From positions 18,732,001-18,796,000 of the forward strand of contig NC_073340.2 of NCBI RefSeq assembly GCF_027580225.2: a stretch of DNA of 64,000 nt. Direction: 5' to 3'. This document shows positions 11,862 to 21,000 of the stretch, piece by piece; the stretch's first letter is position 1, and every line of letters begins with the position of its first letter. The position numbers and the translations under genes were made by a program. The notes beneath the pieces were generated by a model that saw only the letters and a program-made list of their open reading frames with translations, was not told where the DNA came from and did no database searches. This DNA comes from Misgurnus anguillicaudatus (lineage: Eukaryota > Chordata > Actinopteri > Cypriniformes > Cobitidae).

Positions 11862-13994
11862 TCAGTGATAAAACATATCCACAAGTAAAATAAAATAAAT
11901 CAACAACAAAAAAAAAAAAATGTTTTGACTATCTCAAAAAAGCAGCCATGCAGCCCCTGTTTTATCCATTGTGGTGGTAGCCCTTGCTCACAAAAAGGTT
12001 GGAGACCCCTGATCCATATAGTGTATTTAATGATGTTATATCCAAAGGTTGCTCCGATGTCATTTAAATGTTCCATCTCCCCTACGACCATGCTATTACG
12101 ATTAAACTTTTGAGATAAAATAGATATTAAGGATTTGTTGTGGCACTCAATTGTAGTCATTTAAATCAGTCATGTAAATCTATCTGTATTCATTTGTGTT
12201 AATGTGCAAGAGCACTTTATATTGAGTCTGTAGTACTTTGTTGTTATCATGCATGTAGGTTAGTGGAAGAAAAAATTTAGACATTGAATGAAAATAATTT
12301 AAATTTATTCCTTTTTGGACACAGAAATTATTTGCTATTTTCTCTGTCCATTTTCCGTTAAGGATTATTAATTTATCAAAACAAACACTATTGATCTAAA
12401 TGTGTACAGAGTGAATATAAAATTGCCTTGTTAAATTGGTTTAAAATCTGGTTTCTCTTTTGCTTTGTGTTTATCTGAGTACTCATATTATTCAGGTCTT
12501 TATAAGTAACCAGACAACTCATGAATACAAGTTTTTTTAACCAGACTTTTAATCATGTTATTGTGAGTCTATAGGGGTTAGATTATTTGTTATTAATCTA
12601 AGGTGACTTAAAACAGCAAGCCTGATCTTACGTGACATGATTTCCACAGATGGACAAAATGTTATTAAAACATGTTGTTGGTCCATCTCTACCTATCGTC
12701 ATATTTTTTACTGATCTTATAAATATATAAATAGAAACGCTATTTCCAGTCTGTTTAATTGAACTCATAATATGCAAATACAAATGTTAAACCAGGTTTA
12801 CAAACGCACACTTTGGACTAATGAAATCCAAATACACAGGATTAATAATGAAACCCAGTGTAAAGTCAAAACAGTAACACATGAAAGATAACTCTGAATT
12901 ACATTTGGCCAAGCTTAAAGAGGACCCTGCATGATCCTGTGTTTCTCTGCATGATAAGTTACTTTCTCAGAAGGGCATTAAGATGTATCTTCATCTTTAT
13001 CCCACGGCAGATAATGTATACAGTACTGTATTCATACAGGTCCCTAACTCATGCACTGCATAATATTCTTCATTGCACTTTCACAAACAAGGTCGACACT
13101 GCATTCACAAAAACTGCAACTCTGCACAACAGGAAATGGCCCAAAAGTTTATTGTTTCTGGAAGCTTCAGCATACATTTATTTTTTATGTAAAGAAGGTA
13201 TTGTATTATGGTAAAGCAAAATAAGGATTTATGGAAGGAAATGTCAGGTGACTTAAAGTCCCCCTGTACTCGATAATGTTATCACCTAAAAACTCAATAG
13301 TATCATAATAGTAAAACTTTTTCTTTTGACAGTAATTTTTAATACTTAAAATTACTTTAATTCCAGTGTGATCTCGTTCTTTGATGTCATATGACAATAC
13401 CTGTGCGAGTGCTGCATGCAGTTGAACATGCTTATCAATGTGCGTCTTGATATAATGGGTATGGTTTTCTAACAAAGCTAGCGTCCGGAGCAGAAAAGAC
13501 AGAAAAAGCGCCTGCCTGCATGATCATATCACTGTATTATTTAAAGCTTGCCGAGCCTCAGGAGGCTCGCGAGCCGCGCAATGAGTAACACTGATCTACA
13601 TTCTTGACATATTTACTATATGCGGATCAATGGAGATGCAAATTAGACCACGCCTTTACTCAACTGCACAGCTCAGACCATAAAATAAATATGAGATTTA
13701 GTCCCCACCTCCACTCATTCGTACCACCTCTGACCATAGATATATAAATAGATACATTTGGCAGTTTTGGACACATAGCTGCTAAGTTTCACAATGCATA
13801 CATGAACTGTGCGTTTGCAGCACAAACTTTTTTTAGCACTTATGTTAACAGGTTAGAGCATGAACACTATGTATATGCAGCATCCATACATAATATCTAT
13901 GGCTGGAACTTACTGATCCCTGTCTTCAACTGTGATGATGTGATTGGTTTTATGTTTGTGACGTAGGAAACCAAGACAATTTCAAACCATGGAT
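11862..13994. other. unique intergenic DNA
   Basis: Contains an A-run at 11911-11920 and a small perfect palindrome at 13553-13568 (GAGCCTC AG GAGGCTC). Otherwise nothing recognised. Confidence 0.4.
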
Positions 13995-14382
13995 TTAAAG
14001 GAATAGTCTACTCATTTTCAATATTAAAATATGTTATTACCTTAACTAAGAATTGTTGATACATCCCTCTATCATCTGTGTGCGTGCAAGTACGAGCAAA
14101 CGTAGCGCTTTTCTAAGCGGAACTATATTTTATGGCGTAATAGCACTTTTGGGAGTACTTCGACTCGGCGCAGTAACACACTCCCTCTCCCATTATGAGA
14201 GTGAGAAGGGGAGCGGACTTTTCAGGCGAGTCGAAGTACTCCCAAAAGTGCTATTACGCCATAAAATATAGTTCCTCTTTTAAATCCGTGCACGCACACA
14301 GATGATAAAGGTATGTATCAACAATTCTTAGTTAAGGTAATAACATATTTTAATATTGAAAATGAGTAGACTATTCCTTTAA
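13995..14382. mobile_element. TTAA-flanked near-complete palindrome (MITE)
   Basis: This 388-bp unit has TTAA at 13995-13998 and 14379-14382 and folds on itself almost from end to end. The arms start AGGAATAGTCTACTCATTTT and remain complementary for about 90 bases. They diverge briefly, then match again (CATAAAATATAG, CCCAAAAGTGCTATTACGCC) up to a short loop near 14195. The architecture matches Angel-like elements known from zebrafish. It has no protein of its own. Confidence 0.85.
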
Positions 14383-14576
14383 GACTGTCTTTGGAAAACT
14401 TAAATTTTATGGAGAAAATACTCAGCAGTGGTGTTGACTGATGAATGTGCACATAGTTTGTCTTAAAGCATATTTAAAACACCACAGAGACATACATGAA
14501 CAACAATAAAACTTGATTTTCACCACATGGGGACTTTTAATTTCAACATACAGTTGAATGTTTTTGAATAGCTAAA

Positions 14577-14688
14577 AGTGCAATGTAAATTGTTTGCTGC
14601 CTTATTTTTTTGTTCAATCAACTCAGATTTAAAAGTCATTTCAACTTACTATTATTTATCTTGAATAGAAATTAGTTGTTATAAATAC
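14577..14688. mobile_element. Short MITE, copy B (inverted relative to 11739)
   Basis: Reverse-complement copy of the 11739-11861 MITE. The shared blocks include AAGTCATTTCAACTTACTAT and ATTATTTATCTTGA, and GTTTGCTGCCTTA near the end. The termini are worn. Confidence 0.55.
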
Positions 14689-14988
14689 AAATAGGTTGTT
14701 ATGTCTTAAAAAATATGGTTAAAAAAGTATTTTTATAAGTTGTGAACTTACTGCAAGTTTAATAAATGCTATTGTTAAGCAAATCAGTAGGCATGCAACA
14801 AAAATTTGATTTGTCCTACTTCTCTGCAGAATGCAATAAATCCAATTAACCAATCATAGGGCACCATTCCACGCATTGTAAACAACAATAGCAGCGCTTT
14901 GAATACACACAGAAACCTAATTTTCCTCATCTTCTTTGTACTTCGTGATCAACAAACAAACAAAAACAAAATAATACTTTTGATGGCA

Positions 14989-16456
14989 TTACAGTTTTTC
15001 TCAGTCGCTTTGTTACATTTCTCGAATCATCCTCGACATTTGCAAAACAATAAGTGCATTTCTCAAAACAATTTGTACAAATAGCAAAACACCATGTATA
15101 ACCTGCAAAAGCCACTCTCTTACTCCTTAAAGCGTAACTAAACCCCTGGTCAGAGCCTGACTCCACCCACTGGCAATATTTGAAAAATGCAAGAAAAGTG
15201 GGCAGATCCCAACAGAGATAGAGGGGACGAACTAAGCTCGTAACAAGTGTGTGGTGAGATCGTAACAAGGGCGTGGTAAGCTTAAACCTGCTTACGTCAC
15301 GAGTCATTTTTTTGGACCCAACATCCAATAGGAAAATTCAACTGCAGTAGCCACCGTTCAACCTGAAGAGGGCAGCACTAAGACGTTTTTACACCATATA
15401 TTGCAGTATTGAAACACTTTATATCCAAATGTCAAAAAAACTTACTAAAATCAATGAACAGCACTAAACCATCATTCTTACATCAGTAACTAAAAAAAGT
15501 TGGATAAGGGTTTAGTTACTCTTTAATCCTTAGTTCATGTCTCAAATGTAAATATCTGTGTCAATGAACATGTGAGTGGCATCAGAATGACAAGTCCTTG
15601 TGTCATTGTTGTACGGATAAGACAGTCAAATTGTTTAGTCATGTTGTCTATATAACACTTTACTCTGGAGGTTGTGATGACAATTATTGTAAATTGTAGG
15701 TTACACCTGTAAGTTATGTGGGAGTTTGTTTGCAAGACACTGGACAAAATTTACATTTACGCTTTTACTGTTTGTACTGTAATTTGTTGACAGACTATGT
15801 CATTGCTATACAGAGAGGAAAATACAGCACTGCATAGCACAAAGGAAACAAAAATGTGAACATATCTTTAGGGAAACTGTACGTGCATTGCTGTAGGAAT
15901 TACATTGAAGTCTTCCTATACCTCCTGACCCAGCAAGCATTTTTGGCTAAAACAAGGCTAAATTTGGGCTGCCAGCGAAAGTCTAATAAACGTCTAACCA
16001 TAGCACAAGAATTGACAATGCGTATACTTTTAGAACATGTAAAAGAAATGAAAGCAAACACATTAAACACCTGTAACTTTGGTTACATGTTGGAATATCA
16101 TACATCTTCAAGTTATTTTGGCAAAAATGGCATGTAACCAAATTCAAGGTTATTTAGGGTAAAAGTGGGTTACTCATAGCCGGACTATATTGGGTCTATA
16201 GTTAGCCATCATTTCAACATGCCTAAATTCTAATATATTTTGATCAACATGACATAAGCAATTGATAATGTAGAAAAAAGCAGAGAATTGTACATAATCA
16301 TTTGCATGGATACACCAAAGCATTTGCATCTTCTTCAAAGAAATGAAAAACTGCTTTTTTGATATGTACAAGTGACACAATGATGTAAGAACTGAACAGG
16401 TAGTTTTGAGAATTTCAATCTGAGTAATGTTTCAAAGCGACTGAGAAAAATTGTAA
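14989..16456. mobile_element. Element with 24-bp TIRs, split by a TTAA MITE
   Basis: The ends are inverted repeats matching at 23 of 24 bases (TTACAGTTTTTCTCAGTC at the left; the same with A for G at position 6 on the minus strand at the right). The interior is mostly non-coding. A 93-codon open frame at 15856-16137 has no motif I recognise. The 15127-15526 element is inserted in the left part; removing it leaves a continuous sequence across one TTAA. It is an unassigned DNA transposon derivative. Confidence 0.6.
15127..15526. mobile_element. TTAA-flanked MITE nested in the 14989-16456 element
   Basis: TTAA at 15127-15130 and 15523-15526. The inner ends AGCGTAACTAAACCC and AGAGTAACTAAACCC (minus strand) match at 14 of 15. 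Repeated GTAACAAG-type units lie near 15240-15270. No coding potential is seen. Confidence 0.75.
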
Positions 16457-16594
16457 TAAACCTGTGGTGGTTTACTGTGGCGGGAAAAGAAACGTAGCAT
16501 CAGATTAAGAATAATTTACGAGAGAGGTATTCAGGCAAAAGAAAAATGCCAGCTGTTGCTTGTTCTCACACGACAGCATCAAGCTTCTGTCATG

Positions 16595-16599
16595 CTAAC
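16595..16599. other. Target-site duplication, left copy
   Basis: CTAAC immediately left of the retrotransposon, identical to the five bases right of it (22785-22789). A 5-bp duplication is usual for Ty3/gypsy integrases. Confidence 0.9.
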
Positions 16600-16934
16600 T
16601 GTGACGGAGGAGACCTAGCCTCCCCGCTGGGTAATCATTACTGGCAACCACACACACACACACATACACACATACACACATCGCATTCACTTACCTTTCA
16701 TAATCCATCCCGTTTTCCCCGGCTGTCGAAGCTGTGAGTGCACGCACACTCTGATGGCACATGGACATGTTTACATACCACTCTTCCCCTCTGTTAGCAT
16801 CCATAACCCGGACCCTTCATACACACACATTGCTTTGCACACCCGCTGTTTTGGTTGTTTGTTTGTTTTGGTTAGCTGCCTTCGGATTGACACGCTGTGC
16901 CGGCAAACCCGAGTGATCGAGCGGCGCGCGCTTA

Positions 16935-16942
16935 TGACGTCA
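16935..16942. promoter_or_regulatory. CRE-type palindrome in U3
   Basis: Perfect TGACGTCA, the full CREB/ATF site, in a GC-rich block of the 5' LTR (GCGGCGCGCGCTTA before it, TGCGCCGCGCCGGCGCA after it). It is conserved in the 3' LTR at 22176-22183. Its position, some 265 bp ahead of the TATA box, suggests an enhancer role; that is inference. Confidence 0.6.
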
Positions 16943-17195
16943 TCAAAGTGCGCCGCGCCGGCGCAGTACATCCGAAGGTTGGCGAGTCCATTTATTTTTG
17001 TTAAAGGGGTATTGTTATTTTGTGTATGTTAAGGTTAAGTGTTTATTGCGTTTGATTTATGTATTAATATGTGTATTTATCTTTTAAAAGATAATGTTAT
17101 TTATGTGTTTGGTTTAATAAGTGTATTTAAATTCTTAAAGGTGAAGGAGGGTTTTAATTAATTTATACTTACCTGAGAGTTAAGATTTAGGGGAG

Positions 17196-17227
17196 GAGTC
17201 TGGCCTATAAAGAGAGAGGCCAGACTC
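17196..17227 (+). promoter_or_regulatory. LTR core promoter: TATA box inside a perfect inverted repeat
   Basis: GAGTCTGGCC (17196-17205) and GGCCAGACTC (17218-17227) are exact inverse copies. The 12-base loop between them begins TATAAA (17206-17211). The 3' LTR has the same arrangement with TATAAA at 22453-22458. Transcription would start about 30 bases downstream, near 17236. Confidence 0.7.
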
Positions 17228-17425
17228 ACAGAAGGTACTTGTTTACCAAGTCGACCAAAGTGAGTGGTAGTGGAGGAAGTTGTCTGATATATTGTTGATA
17301 TTTGCTTGTGTATACGTTTTCATCATTATTTTGCCTTTTTGTTTATTTATTTGGTACTTTGGTTTTTTTTGTCTGCACTTGTAAATATAAATATATCACA
17401 TTTGGTTATCTTCTCATACACTGTA

Positions 17426-17431
17426 AATAAA
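17426..17431 (+). terminator. LTR polyadenylation signal
   Basis: AATAAA, followed by TTCACCTTGTACG. The functional copy would be the one in the 3' LTR (22674-22679), about 200 bases after the predicted start of R. Confidence 0.65.
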
Positions 17432-17485
17432 CTTCACCTTGTACGAAAGTACTCTTACGGTTTGAGCCATCGTTATTGTGGTATT

Positions 17486-17530
17486 TTGAGACATACCCAC
17501 GTCTCAAAGCGAACTGGTGGTGTTCGCTTT
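17486..17530 (+). other. Twin hairpins at the U5 end
   Basis: TTGAGAC/GTCTCAA (7-bp stem, 17486-17507) runs directly into AAAGCGAAC/GTTCGCTTT (9-bp stem, 17506-17530), just before the primer site. The two stems share two A residues, so they cannot both form fully. Both are kept in the 3' LTR. Confidence 0.6.
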
Positions 17531-17538
17531 ATCACAGT

Positions 17539-17556
17539 TGGTGGCAGCGGTGGGAT
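17539..17556 (+). other. Primer-binding site, tRNA-Leu type
   Basis: TGGTGGCAGCGGTGGGAT lies two bases after the 5' LTR. It is complementary to the 3' end of vertebrate tRNA-Leu (acceptor ...ATCCCACCGCTGCCA plus CCA) as I recall it. It matches 18 bases before diverging. Confidence 0.8.
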
Positions 17557-17791
17557 GGCTCCCCGTAAGCATAAAGGCCGGGTACGGTCTAAGGTGAAGG
17601 CAGTGGAGGAGGATGTGACCTGGAACGCTGCGGAGTCAGTGGAGGACGAGGGATCGCCTACTGAACGTTCCGGTACATCACCAAAGCACTTCCTGCTCAG
17701 TCATCGATGGACATGGGAAGTCTGCGGATGGATCTACCAACCCCAGCAGCACGGAGAGTTACGGGTCATTATGATGCAGATCATGACGTAG
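17555..17791 (+). pseudogene. Gag N-terminal fragment, out of frame with the rest
   Basis: ATG at 17555 overlaps the last two bases of the primer-binding site and has a good initiation context (GTGGGATGG). The first residues are very basic (MAPRKHKGRVRSKVK), followed by an acidic, Ser/Thr-rich stretch. The frame then runs out of phase and stops at 17789-17791. The downstream frame that carries capsid is open only from 17665, so the two overlap by about 127 bases. The composition of the overlap suggests the break lies near 17680-17690, by loss or gain of one base relative to an intact copy. The alternative is that translation starts at the in-frame ATG at 17707 of the longer frame. No canonical slippery heptamer is seen at the junction, so programmed frameshifting is not supported. 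Confidence 0.7.
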
Positions 17792-20700
17792 GCTTTCCGA
17801 GATTCCCTGCTCCCAATCAGCCGTTACAACGGGCAGAGCCGAAGATACCTGTCTTTCAACAAGGGGAGGACATCGAGAGTTATCTTCGGCGGTTCGAGCG
17901 TCTTGCTAAGACCTGGAGGTGGCCTCAGGAGGAGTGGAGTTGTCGTCTGGTACCGCTGCTGACAGGGCAGGCGTTGGAGGCGTATCTGGCCATGGACGAG
18001 GACCAGGCGGAGCAGTACTCTGAGCTGAGGGAGGCACTTCTGGCTAAGTTTGATGTCTCGGCTGAGACATATCGTCAACGGTTCCGGGCGGCTACAGTTC
18101 CTGCTGGTGAGTCGCCCACAGAGTCATATAACCGGCTGAAGAACCTCTTCAATCGTTGGATGCGGCCGGAGGATCACACAAAGGAGGAGATCGGCGAGAT
18201 CGTCATCCTTGAGCAGCTGCTCAGGGTTCTGCCCTATGAGGCATGCATGTGGGTGAAGGAGCACGAGCCGAGATCAGGACTGGAGGCGGCGAAGCTGGCA
18301 CAAAGGTACCTGAATGCTCACCGTGGTGGTCCTCGCACTCAAACCCCCAAAGGTACTGTACGCACTTTCACACAAAGTAATACTGATGCTGTGGCTCAGA
18401 GAAGTGGTGTGGAGCATACGAGCACCCAGGGACAACACCCATCATTGGGGAAGGGGTTGATTTGTTTCTATTGCCAGCAGTCGGGTCACAAAGCATCTGT
18501 GTGCCCTGCACGAAAGGCAAAATTGACTGGTTATTGTTACGTTCCAAGGGAAGGGGACAATGTACGAGACTCTGTTGGGAACCTGAGAAATTGTTGTGAT
18601 GTGACTATTAATGGACAAACCTTACAGGCACTTGTGGACACTGGGAGTTCTATATCCCTAATTAAACCATGTTATGTTCATAATGTTGATTATCTGATGA
18701 CAACATCTGTGCAATGTGTTCATGGGGATATTAAGCAGTATCCTCAAGCTGAAGTTACTGTGGGTATTTATGATCAAATGTTTCTATTGACTGTTGCAAT
18801 AGTTGAGAATTTACCTGCTGACATGATTCTTGGTAGAGATATACCTGTCATATATGATCTGTTACCAACCAAGAATGTAAATGTTTATGAGGATGCCATT
18901 GTTAACCTGTCATGTCCTGTGTTAACCAGAGCCCAAGCTAAGGCAGGTCTCCAACCACTGCCAGACTTTGATGATAGTCTGCTGCAGGGTGGAACCAAGG
19001 GCCCCAGAAAGTCACACCAACAACGGCGGTTTGAAAAGTACCTGGGTACACCAGTCGCTGAATCTTCAGTGGAAGGTCTCAGTGTTGATGGCTGGGAGAT
19101 CCCAGAGAATATTGTTGCTTTGCAAAGGGGTGATGTAACATTAAAACCATTGTTTGAAAAGGTTGAATGTGGGAAAAATGATACTGTGTGCAATGAGAAA
19201 TATGTGGTGTTGAATGATGTGTTATATTTACAAACAAATGATGTAACACATTTGATTGTCCCCACATGTTGTCGCCCTATGGTATTACATCTTGCACACA
19301 CAGTCCCCTGGTCCGGTCACCTCGGCCAACAGAAAACACATGCACGCATCTGTTCACGTTTTCACTGGCCCACATTATACACTGATGTACAGACATACTG
19401 CAATACATGTGCCATCTGTCAGAAGACCAGTATTGTATCCCAGCGGGGTCGAGCACCCCTGCAACCTCTCCCTGTGATCTCTGCTCCTTTCAGGCGAATA
19501 GCGATGGACATCGTAGGCCCCCTGGAGAAGAGCAGCAGTGGAAATCAGTACATCTTGGTGGTCAGCGATTACGCTACAAGGTACCCAGAAGCATTCCCTC
19601 TTCGGTCTATTACCACACCGAAGGTCATCCAGGCTCTGGTACAGTTGTTTTCTAGGGTTGGTATTCCTGAGGAGATTCTCACAGACCAAGGGACGAACTT
19701 CACATCGAAGCTGATGGGTCAACTGAATCGTCAGCTAGGCATCAAAGCAATCAGAACAACCCCATATCATCCACAAACCGACGGACTGGTCGAAAGATTC
19801 AACCAGACTCTGAAGAACATGCTGAGGAAGTTTGTTAACGACACAGGTAAAGATTGGGACAAGTGGCTACCGTTTGTTCTGTTCGCTTACAGAGAGGTTC
19901 CCCAAGCATCAACAGGATTCTCGCCCTTTGAACTCCTATATGGCTGGCAGGTGCAAGGACCATTAGATCTTCTGAGGAAAGGATGGGAAGGCACTACAAG
20001 TGGAGCTGAGGAGAAGGGGATAGTCCAGTACGTACTGGAGATGAGAGATCGGCTTGAGCACTACCGAGAGGAGGCGAAGGAGAACCTACAAGAGGCACAG
20101 AAGAAGCAGAAATTATGGTATGACAAATATGCACGAAAACGAGAGTTCCTACCTGGACAGAAGGTACTACTCCTGTTGCCGACATCGGCCAATAAGTTGT
20201 TGACCAAGTGGCAAGGACCATACAGTGTGATCCGAAGAATGGGACCGGTGACCTATGAGATACACCATCCAGACAAGGGGAAGACCAAGCAGACATATCA
20301 CGTTAACCTGCTAAAAGAGTGGAGAGAGCCAGCGGGTAAGGAAGCACCAGAAACATCATTGATGGTACAAGAGGTGGACTGTGAGGAGGAAGAGCCTGCA
20401 GAGTCGATAGCCAAGAGAGGAGCGTCTGTGGTGGATCTGAGTCACCTAGAGGACCTCCAGCGTAAAGACCTGCAGTACCTCCTAGATCAGTTCCCTCCTC
20501 TCTTCCGCCAGAGGCCTGGGCGGACTGAGTTGGCTCAACATTACATCCATCTGAGTAACCCGACACCATCAAGACAACGGCCTTACCGGGTACCTGAACG
20601 GCTTGTGGACCCACTGAAGAAGGAGGTGGAGCTGATGATGGAGCTTGGTGTGATTGAGCCCTCGACCAGTGAATGGTGCAGTCCAGTGGTCATCGTCCCG

Positions 20701-21000
20701 AAGAAGGATGGAACACTGAGAATCTGTATAGACTTTAGGAGGCTGAATGCACAGTCTCAATTTGATGCTTACCCGATGCCTCGGATTGATGATCTGCTAG
20801 AGAGGATCGGGAAGGCGAAATACATTACAACCTTGGATCTCTGCAAGGGATACTGGCAGGTACCCCTAGACCCAGCATCACGACCATACACCGCATTCAG
20901 GACACCACTTGGGCCACCAATTCACGGTTTTACCATTTGGCCTGCATGGGGCGCCAGCGACCTTTCAGAGGCTGATGGACCGAGTGCTACAAGGCTGTGA
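17707..21000 (+). CDS. Gag-protease-integrase-RT(N) polyprotein
   Basis: 1,097 codons from the ATG at 17707; the frame is open from 17665. Capsid-like helices span residues 45-206, and residues 121-206 resemble the vertebrate SCAN domain (YRQRFRA, RWMRPEDHTKEEI, LEQLLRVLP, WVKEHEPRS). A CCHC zinc knuckle is C253-C256-H261-C266. Protease has D311-T-G-S-S and ILGRD at 374-378. Integrase has an HHCC finger (H531, H538, C565, C568) and the DD35E triad D601, D660, E696 (TDQGTNF; GLVERFNQ). A GPY/F module follows at about 835-872. Reverse transcriptase starts near 930 with KKDGTLRICIDFRRLN and the first catalytic Asp D1044 (TTLDLCKGYW). After residue 1068 the frame is lost and a stop follows at 20998-21000. 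There is no stop between Gag and Pol, so they form one polyprotein. Integrase before RT is the Gmr1-type order. Confidence 0.92.
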   Translation: MDMGSLRMDLPTPAARRVTGHYDADHDVGFPRFPAPNQPLQRAEPKIPVFQQGEDIESYLRRFERLAKTWRWPQEEWSCRLVPLLTGQALEAYLAMDEDQAEQYSELREALLAKFDVSAETYRQRFRAATVPAGESPTESYNRLKNLFNRWMRPEDHTKEEIGEIVILEQLLRVLPYEACMWVKEHEPRSGLEAAKLAQRYLNAHRGGPRTQTPKGTVRTFTQSNTDAVAQRSGVEHTSTQGQHPSLGKGLICFYCQQSGHKASVCPARKAKLTGYCYVPREGDNVRDSVGNLRNCCDVTINGQTLQALVDTGSSISLIKPCYVHNVDYLMTTSVQCVHGDIKQYPQAEVTVGIYDQMFLLTVAIVENLPADMILGRDIPVIYDLLPTKNVNVYEDAIVNLSCPVLTRAQAKAGLQPLPDFDDSLLQGGTKGPRKSHQQRRFEKYLGTPVAESSVEGLSVDGWEIPENIVALQRGDVTLKPLFEKVECGKNDTVCNEKYVVLNDVLYLQTNDVTHLIVPTCCRPMVLHLAHTVPWSGHLGQQKTHARICSRFHWPTLYTDVQTYCNTCAICQKTSIVSQRGRAPLQPLPVISAPFRRIAMDIVGPLEKSSSGNQYILVVSDYATRYPEAFPLRSITTPKVIQALVQLFSRVGIPEEILTDQGTNFTSKLMGQLNRQLGIKAIRTTPYHPQTDGLVERFNQTLKNMLRKFVNDTGKDWDKWLPFVLFAYREVPQASTGFSPFELLYGWQVQGPLDLLRKGWEGTTSGAEEKGIVQYVLEMRDRLEHYREEAKENLQEAQKKQKLWYDKYARKREFLPGQKVLLLLPTSANKLLTKWQGPYSVIRRMGPVTYEIHHPDKGKTKQTYHVNLLKEWREPAGKEAPETSLMVQEVDCEEEEPAESIAKRGASVVDLSHLEDLQRKDLQYLLDQFPPLFRQRPGRTELAQHYIHLSNPTPSRQRPYRVPERLVDPLKKEVELMMELGVIEPSTSEWCSPVVIVPKKDGTLRICIDFRRLNAQSQFDAYPMPRIDDLLERIGKAKYITTLDLCKGYWQVPLDPASRPYTAFRTPLGPPIHGFTIWPAWGASDLSEADGPSATRL
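18067..18324 (+). other. SCAN-like C-terminal capsid segment
   Basis: Residues 121-206 of the long frame carry the spacing and key residues of the SCAN fold: FR motif, RLKNLFNRWMRPE, HTKEEI, ILEQLLRVLP and WVKEHEPRSGLEA. SCAN domains of amniote zinc-finger proteins are known to derive from a Gmr1-like Gag capsid, so the resemblance is expected by descent. In Gag it should act in capsid dimerisation. Confidence 0.8.
18463..18504 (+). other. Gag CCHC zinc knuckle
   Basis: CFYCQQSGHKASVC, the CX2CX4HX4C nucleocapsid knuckle that binds the element's RNA. It lies about 45 residues before the protease active site. Confidence 0.9.
19279..20322 (+). other. Integrase region (HHCC, DD35E core, GPY/F)
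   Basis: Residues 525-872 hold an N-terminal HHCC finger, an RNase-H-fold core with all three catalytic acids and 35 residues between the second Asp and the Glu, and a C-terminal GPY/F module (KWQGPYSVIRR). No chromodomain follows; instead there is an acidic linker (DCEEEEPAES) into reverse transcriptase. Confidence 0.9.

Larger units (their letters stand above)
16600..17536 (+). repeat. 5' LTR (937 bp)
   Basis: Starts TGTGACGG and ends TTATCACA, giving the short terminal inverted repeat TGTGA/TCACA. It contains a (CA)n microsatellite near 16650-16680, a perfect CRE palindrome (16935-16942), a TATA box (17206-17211) and an AATAAA signal (17426-17431). From these I place U3 at about 16600-17235, R to about 17445 and U5 to the end. 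Relative to the 3' LTR it has 10 extra bases in the CA tract and lacks a 6-bp CTCCTG. Confidence 0.95.

Noticed and set aside
14927..15328. 133-codon minus-strand open frame
   Set aside because: It spans the boundary of a TTAA MITE and the TIR of another element and contains no domain; a chance frame across repeats.
17306..17554. Upstream extension of the Gag fragment frame
   Set aside because: It lies inside the LTR and primer site; the plausible start is the ATG at 17555.
17660..17710. Programmed frameshift between the two Gag frames
   Set aside because: No slippery heptamer is seen and capsid lies wholly downstream, so a plain indel or an alternative start is more likely.
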